DNA from: an uncultured Clostridium sp.
GTDB lineage: Bacteria > Bacillota > Clostridia > TANB77 > CAG-508
Direction of reading: 5' to 3'
Length of the DNA stretch: 44,760 nucleotides
NCBI GenBank assembly: GCA_900554565.1
Contig: USHX01000013.1
Location: 1-44,760 of the forward strand
Shown: one piece after another, positions 42,510-44,760 of the stretch
How positions within the stretch are numbered: the first letter of the stretch is position 1
How the letters are laid out: each line of letters begins with the position of its first letter
Program-made: the position numbers and the translations under genes
The notes under the pieces: model-generated
The model's database searches: none
What the model was told of the DNA's origin: nothing
Seen by the model: only the letters and a program-made list of their open reading frames with translations

Positions 42510-43001
42510 ATGTTAAAAAAATATATATTAGTATTTTTAATTTCAATGGTACCATTAATAGAACTAAGAGGAGCAGTACCAGTAGGACTAAGTACATTAT
42601 GGGGAGAACCAATGCAATTACTTCCTTTATATGCAATATGTATAATAGGAAATATGCTACCAGTTCCAATAATCTTCTTTTTTGCAAGAAAAGTATTAGA
42701 ATGGGGAGCAGATAAAAAATACATAGGAAAATTCTTCACATTCTGTTTAGAAAAAGGTGAAAAAGGTGGAAAAAAACTACAAGCAAAAGCAGGAAAGGGA
42801 CTATATTGGGCACTATTCCTATTTGTAGGGATTCCATTACCAGGAACAGGTGCTTGGACAGGAACTTTAGCAGCAAGCTTGTTAGATATGGATTTCAAGA
42901 AAAGTATTATAGCAGTAATGGCGGGAGTAGTACTAGCAGGAATCATAATGGGACTAGCATCAATGGGAGTATTTGGAGCAGTTGGAGCAATGCTTAGTTA
43001 A
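42510..43001 (+). CDS. COG2426 'small multidrug export' family membrane protein
   Basis: 163 residues. Start MLKKYILVFLISMVPLIELR, with the conserved PLIELRGAVPVG and later GIPLPGTGAWTGTLAASLL motifs of this family. There are about four membrane helices with a Lys/Gly-rich loop (EKGEKGGKKLQAKAGKG). The family name is historical and the transport role is not well established. It is followed by a strong terminator that separates it from rpoB. Confidence 0.88.
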   Translation: MLKKYILVFLISMVPLIELRGAVPVGLSTLWGEPMQLLPLYAICIIGNMLPVPIIFFFARKVLEWGADKKYIGKFFTFCLEKGEKGGKKLQAKAGKGLYWALFLFVGIPLPGTGAWTGTLAASLLDMDFKKSIIAVMAGVVLAGIIMGLASMGVFGAVGAMLS

Positions 43002-43016
43002 TAAAAATTAGAAATG

Positions 43017-43049
43017 AAAAAGATATGTTATGAAGACATATCTTTTTTT
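43017..43049 (+). terminator. Intrinsic terminator upstream of rpoB
   Basis: AAAAAGATATGT pairs perfectly with ACATATCTTTTT around a 7-base loop, followed by T residues. It isolates rpoB from the upstream gene. Confidence 0.92.
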
Positions 43050-43080
43050 GAAAATAAAATGTAAAAAAATCTCTAAACTA

Positions 43081-43110
43081 TTGACATCCGTAGAAAAAAT
43101 ATGATATCAT
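43081..43110 (+). promoter_or_regulatory. Promoter of rpoB
   Basis: Perfect TTGACA (43081-43086), an 18-bp spacer, and TATCAT (43105-43110). The leader to the rpoB start is about 235 bases. Confidence 0.75.
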
Positions 43111-43203
43111 ATTGTAGATTAAAATATAGTATGGGGAACTATACGAAAAACGAATTTAAATCAAGCAATTTTTGCAAAACAAACATAAGTTAAAAAGTTA
43201 AAA

Positions 43204-43304
43204 GAAGAGGAATTAAATATAAGGAGCCCTAAGGAAAGAGCTTGTAAGAGCAGACAAGCAAAATCCAAAGACAAGCAAATTATATTTAAGAAGGACTTCT
43301 TTTA
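43204..43304 (+). promoter_or_regulatory. Structured rpoB leader RNA with alternative pairings
   Basis: A perfect 10-bp outer stem pairs TTAAATATAA (43214-43223) with TTATATTTAA (43281-43290). Inside it GCTTGT (43241-43246) can pair with ACAAGC at 43255-43260 or with a second ACAAGC at 43272-43277. A small AAGAA-GGAC-TTCTT hairpin followed by TTT (43289-43304) could act as a weak attenuator. Ribosomal-protein or other ligand control is inference; I do not recognise a named RNA family. Confidence 0.5.
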
Positions 43305-43352
43305 GAAAAATAAATTTCAATCTGCTTAAAAATTTTTTATGAGGTGATTTTT

Positions 43353-44760
43353 TTGAAAATTAAAGAAGTGAAATACGAGAAAGCCTCTCGTAAAGATTTC
43401 GCAAAAGTTGGCGACTATATCGAAATGCCAAACCTAATCAAAGTCCAAAAAGACTCATATGACTGGTTCATAGAAGAAGGATTAGGAGAAGTACTAAAAG
43501 ATATATCACCAATTGAAGACTACTCAGGCAATTTAGTTCTAGAATTTTTCGACTATTACATGGAAGAGAAAACAAAATACTCAGTAGAAGAAGCAAAAGA
43601 AAGAGATGCAACATACTCTACAAGATTACACGTAAAAGTAAGATTAATAAACCGTGAAACAGGTGAAATCAAAGAACAAGAAATCTACTTAGGTGACTTC
43701 CCACTAATGACAGACAGTGGAACATTTGTAATCAATGGAGCAGAAAGAGTTGTAGTAAGCCAATTAGTACGTTCACCAGGATGTTACTATGCAGAAGAAT
43801 TCGACACAAAAACAGGAAAGAAAACATACACATCAACAGTAATGCCATTACGTGGAGCATGGTTAGAATACGAAACAGATGGAAACGACATATTCTGGGC
43901 ACGTGTTGACAGAACAAGAAAAGTACCTGTAACAACAGTATTAAGAGCAATAGGTCTAACAACAGACAGCCAAATGCTAGAACTATTTGGTGAAGAAGAA
44001 ATGTTAAAAGCAACATTAAACAAAGACACAATAAAAGATCAAGACGAAGCCTTAATAGAAATATACAAAAAATTAAGACCAGGAGAACTACCAACAGTAG
44101 AAGCTGCAAGAAATCTATTTAACGGATTATTCTATGACAACAGAAGATATGACTTAGCAAAAGTAGGAAGATACAAATTTAACCAAAAACTAGCATTAGC
44201 TGGAAGAATAGAAGGAAAAGTATCTGCAAAAGACATAATCGACAGTGAAACTGGAGAAGTATTAGTACAAGCAGGAGAAGTAATCTCAGAAGAAGCAGCA
44301 GAAAACATTCAAAATGCTGGAATCAATGTAGTAGATATAACAATGGGAGACAAAACAATAAGAATAATAGGAAATGCTACATGCAATATCCACAAAGTAT
44401 TACCAACAGTTGATTTAAGCAAATTACATATAAAAGAATTAGTAAACTACAATGTACTTAAAAACATAGTAGACAATACAGAAGAAAAAGATTTAGTAAA
44501 AGCATTAGAAGAAAGAATGGAAGAATTAATTCCAAAACACATAACAACAGAAGACATGATAGCATCAATAAACTACCTATTCAACTTATCACATGGATTA
44601 GGAAAACCAGATGATATCGACCACTTAGCAAACCGTAGAATTAGATGTGTTGGAGAATTATTACAAAACCAATTCAGAATTGGATTAACAAGACTTGAAA
44701 GAGTAGTTCGTGAAAGAATGACAATTCAAGACTTAGATGTTGTAACACCACAAACATTAA
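43353..44760 (+). CDS. rpoB: DNA-directed RNA polymerase subunit beta, N-terminal part (3' truncated by window edge)
   Basis: The TTG start at 43353 follows GAGGTGA by five bases; 469 codons are present. Characteristic RpoB sequence: MPNLIKVQKDSYDWF, YLGDFPLMTDSGTFVINGAE, RVVVSQLVRSPG, then PGELPTVEAARNLF, DDIDHLANRRIRCVGELLQN and RMTIQD. The rifampicin-region core lies beyond the window. It has its own promoter and leader and is not directly preceded by rplJ-rplL, unlike the usual bacterial order. Arg codons here are AGA and CGT. Confidence 0.97.
   Translation, partial: MKIKEVKYEKASRKDFAKVGDYIEMPNLIKVQKDSYDWFIEEGLGEVLKDISPIEDYSGNLVLEFFDYYMEEKTKYSVEEAKERDATYSTRLHVKVRLINRETGEIKEQEIYLGDFPLMTDSGTFVINGAERVVVSQLVRSPGCYYAEEFDTKTGKKTYTSTVMPLRGAWLEYETDGNDIFWARVDRTRKVPVTTVLRAIGLTTDSQMLELFGEEEMLKATLNKDTIKDQDEALIEIYKKLRPGELPTVEAARNLFNGLFYDNRRYDLAKVGRYKFNQKLALAGRIEGKVSAKDIIDSETGEVLVQAGEVISEEAAENIQNAGINVVDITMGDKTIRIIGNATCNIHKVLPTVDLSKLHIKELVNYNVLKNIVDNTEEKDLVKALEERMEELIPKHITTEDMIASINYLFNLSHGLGKPDDIDHLANRRIRCVGELLQNQFRIGLTRLERVVRERMTIQDLDVVTPQTL

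Noticed and set aside
1..44760. CRISPR arrays, rRNA or tRNA genes
   Set aside because: No regularly spaced repeats, rRNA-like sequence or tRNA cloverleaf signatures were seen in the window.

Overview
The window looks like the chromosome of a low-GC, endospore-forming member of the Clostridia (Bacillota). It carries spoIIE, minC, acpS, tatD, htpX, lemA, xth, a 3D-domain cell-wall protein and the 5' end of rpoB. Coding sequence is very A-rich, ribosome binding sites are strong AGGAGG types, and TTG starts are used. I cannot name the species; an uncultured gut-type clostridium is an inference.

Layout. 1-1.1 kb: the end of minC, then two coupled small genes on the minus strand. 1.4-29 kb: three tandem units of giant secreted, wall-anchored adhesin or pilin-like proteins. 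Each unit pairs an 'A' protein (DUF11-like repeats, an SdrD-B-like domain, a conserved C-terminal domain and an unusual SIxTG-type tail) with a 'B' protein (N-terminal Cys-containing domain, SpaA/SdrD-B domains, TPSTG or LPPTG sorting signal). In unit 1 they are separate genes. In unit 2 the A gene is broken by two +1 frameshifts. In unit 3 A and B are fused into one 2817-residue protein that also has a dockerin-like insert and a 45-bp tandem duplication. 29-35.9 kb: spoIIE, a WG-repeat protein, a conserved unknown, acpS and tatD. 36-37.5 kb (minus): lemA-htpX. 37.8-39.2 kb: a C-terminal-domain-only Rpn protein beside a full Rpn nuclease. 39.4-43 kb: a 3D/G5 protein, xth, an AI-2E family transporter and a small multidrug export family protein. 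43.1 kb to the end: rpoB with its own promoter and a structured leader, not preceded by rplJL.

Main discovery candidate. Four reading-frame breaks occur in three unrelated genes: a small clostridial protein, adhesin A2 (twice) and htpX. All four have the same signature. The zero-frame codon is CGG followed by A, and skipping the C restores the frame with GGA (Gly). Reading the window by hand I found no other in-frame CGG codon in any gene, although CGG is common out of frame. This suggests CGG is unassigned here and acts as a +1 frameshift signal (or CGGA is read as a four-base Gly codon). In HtpX the shift is needed to reach the third zinc ligand.

Other leads: conserved promoter/operator modules in the adhesin units, a Spo0A-like box upstream of unit 1, an Rpn antitoxin-like small gene, a long hairpin upstream of the 33.4-kb gene, and the rpoB leader with alternative pairings.
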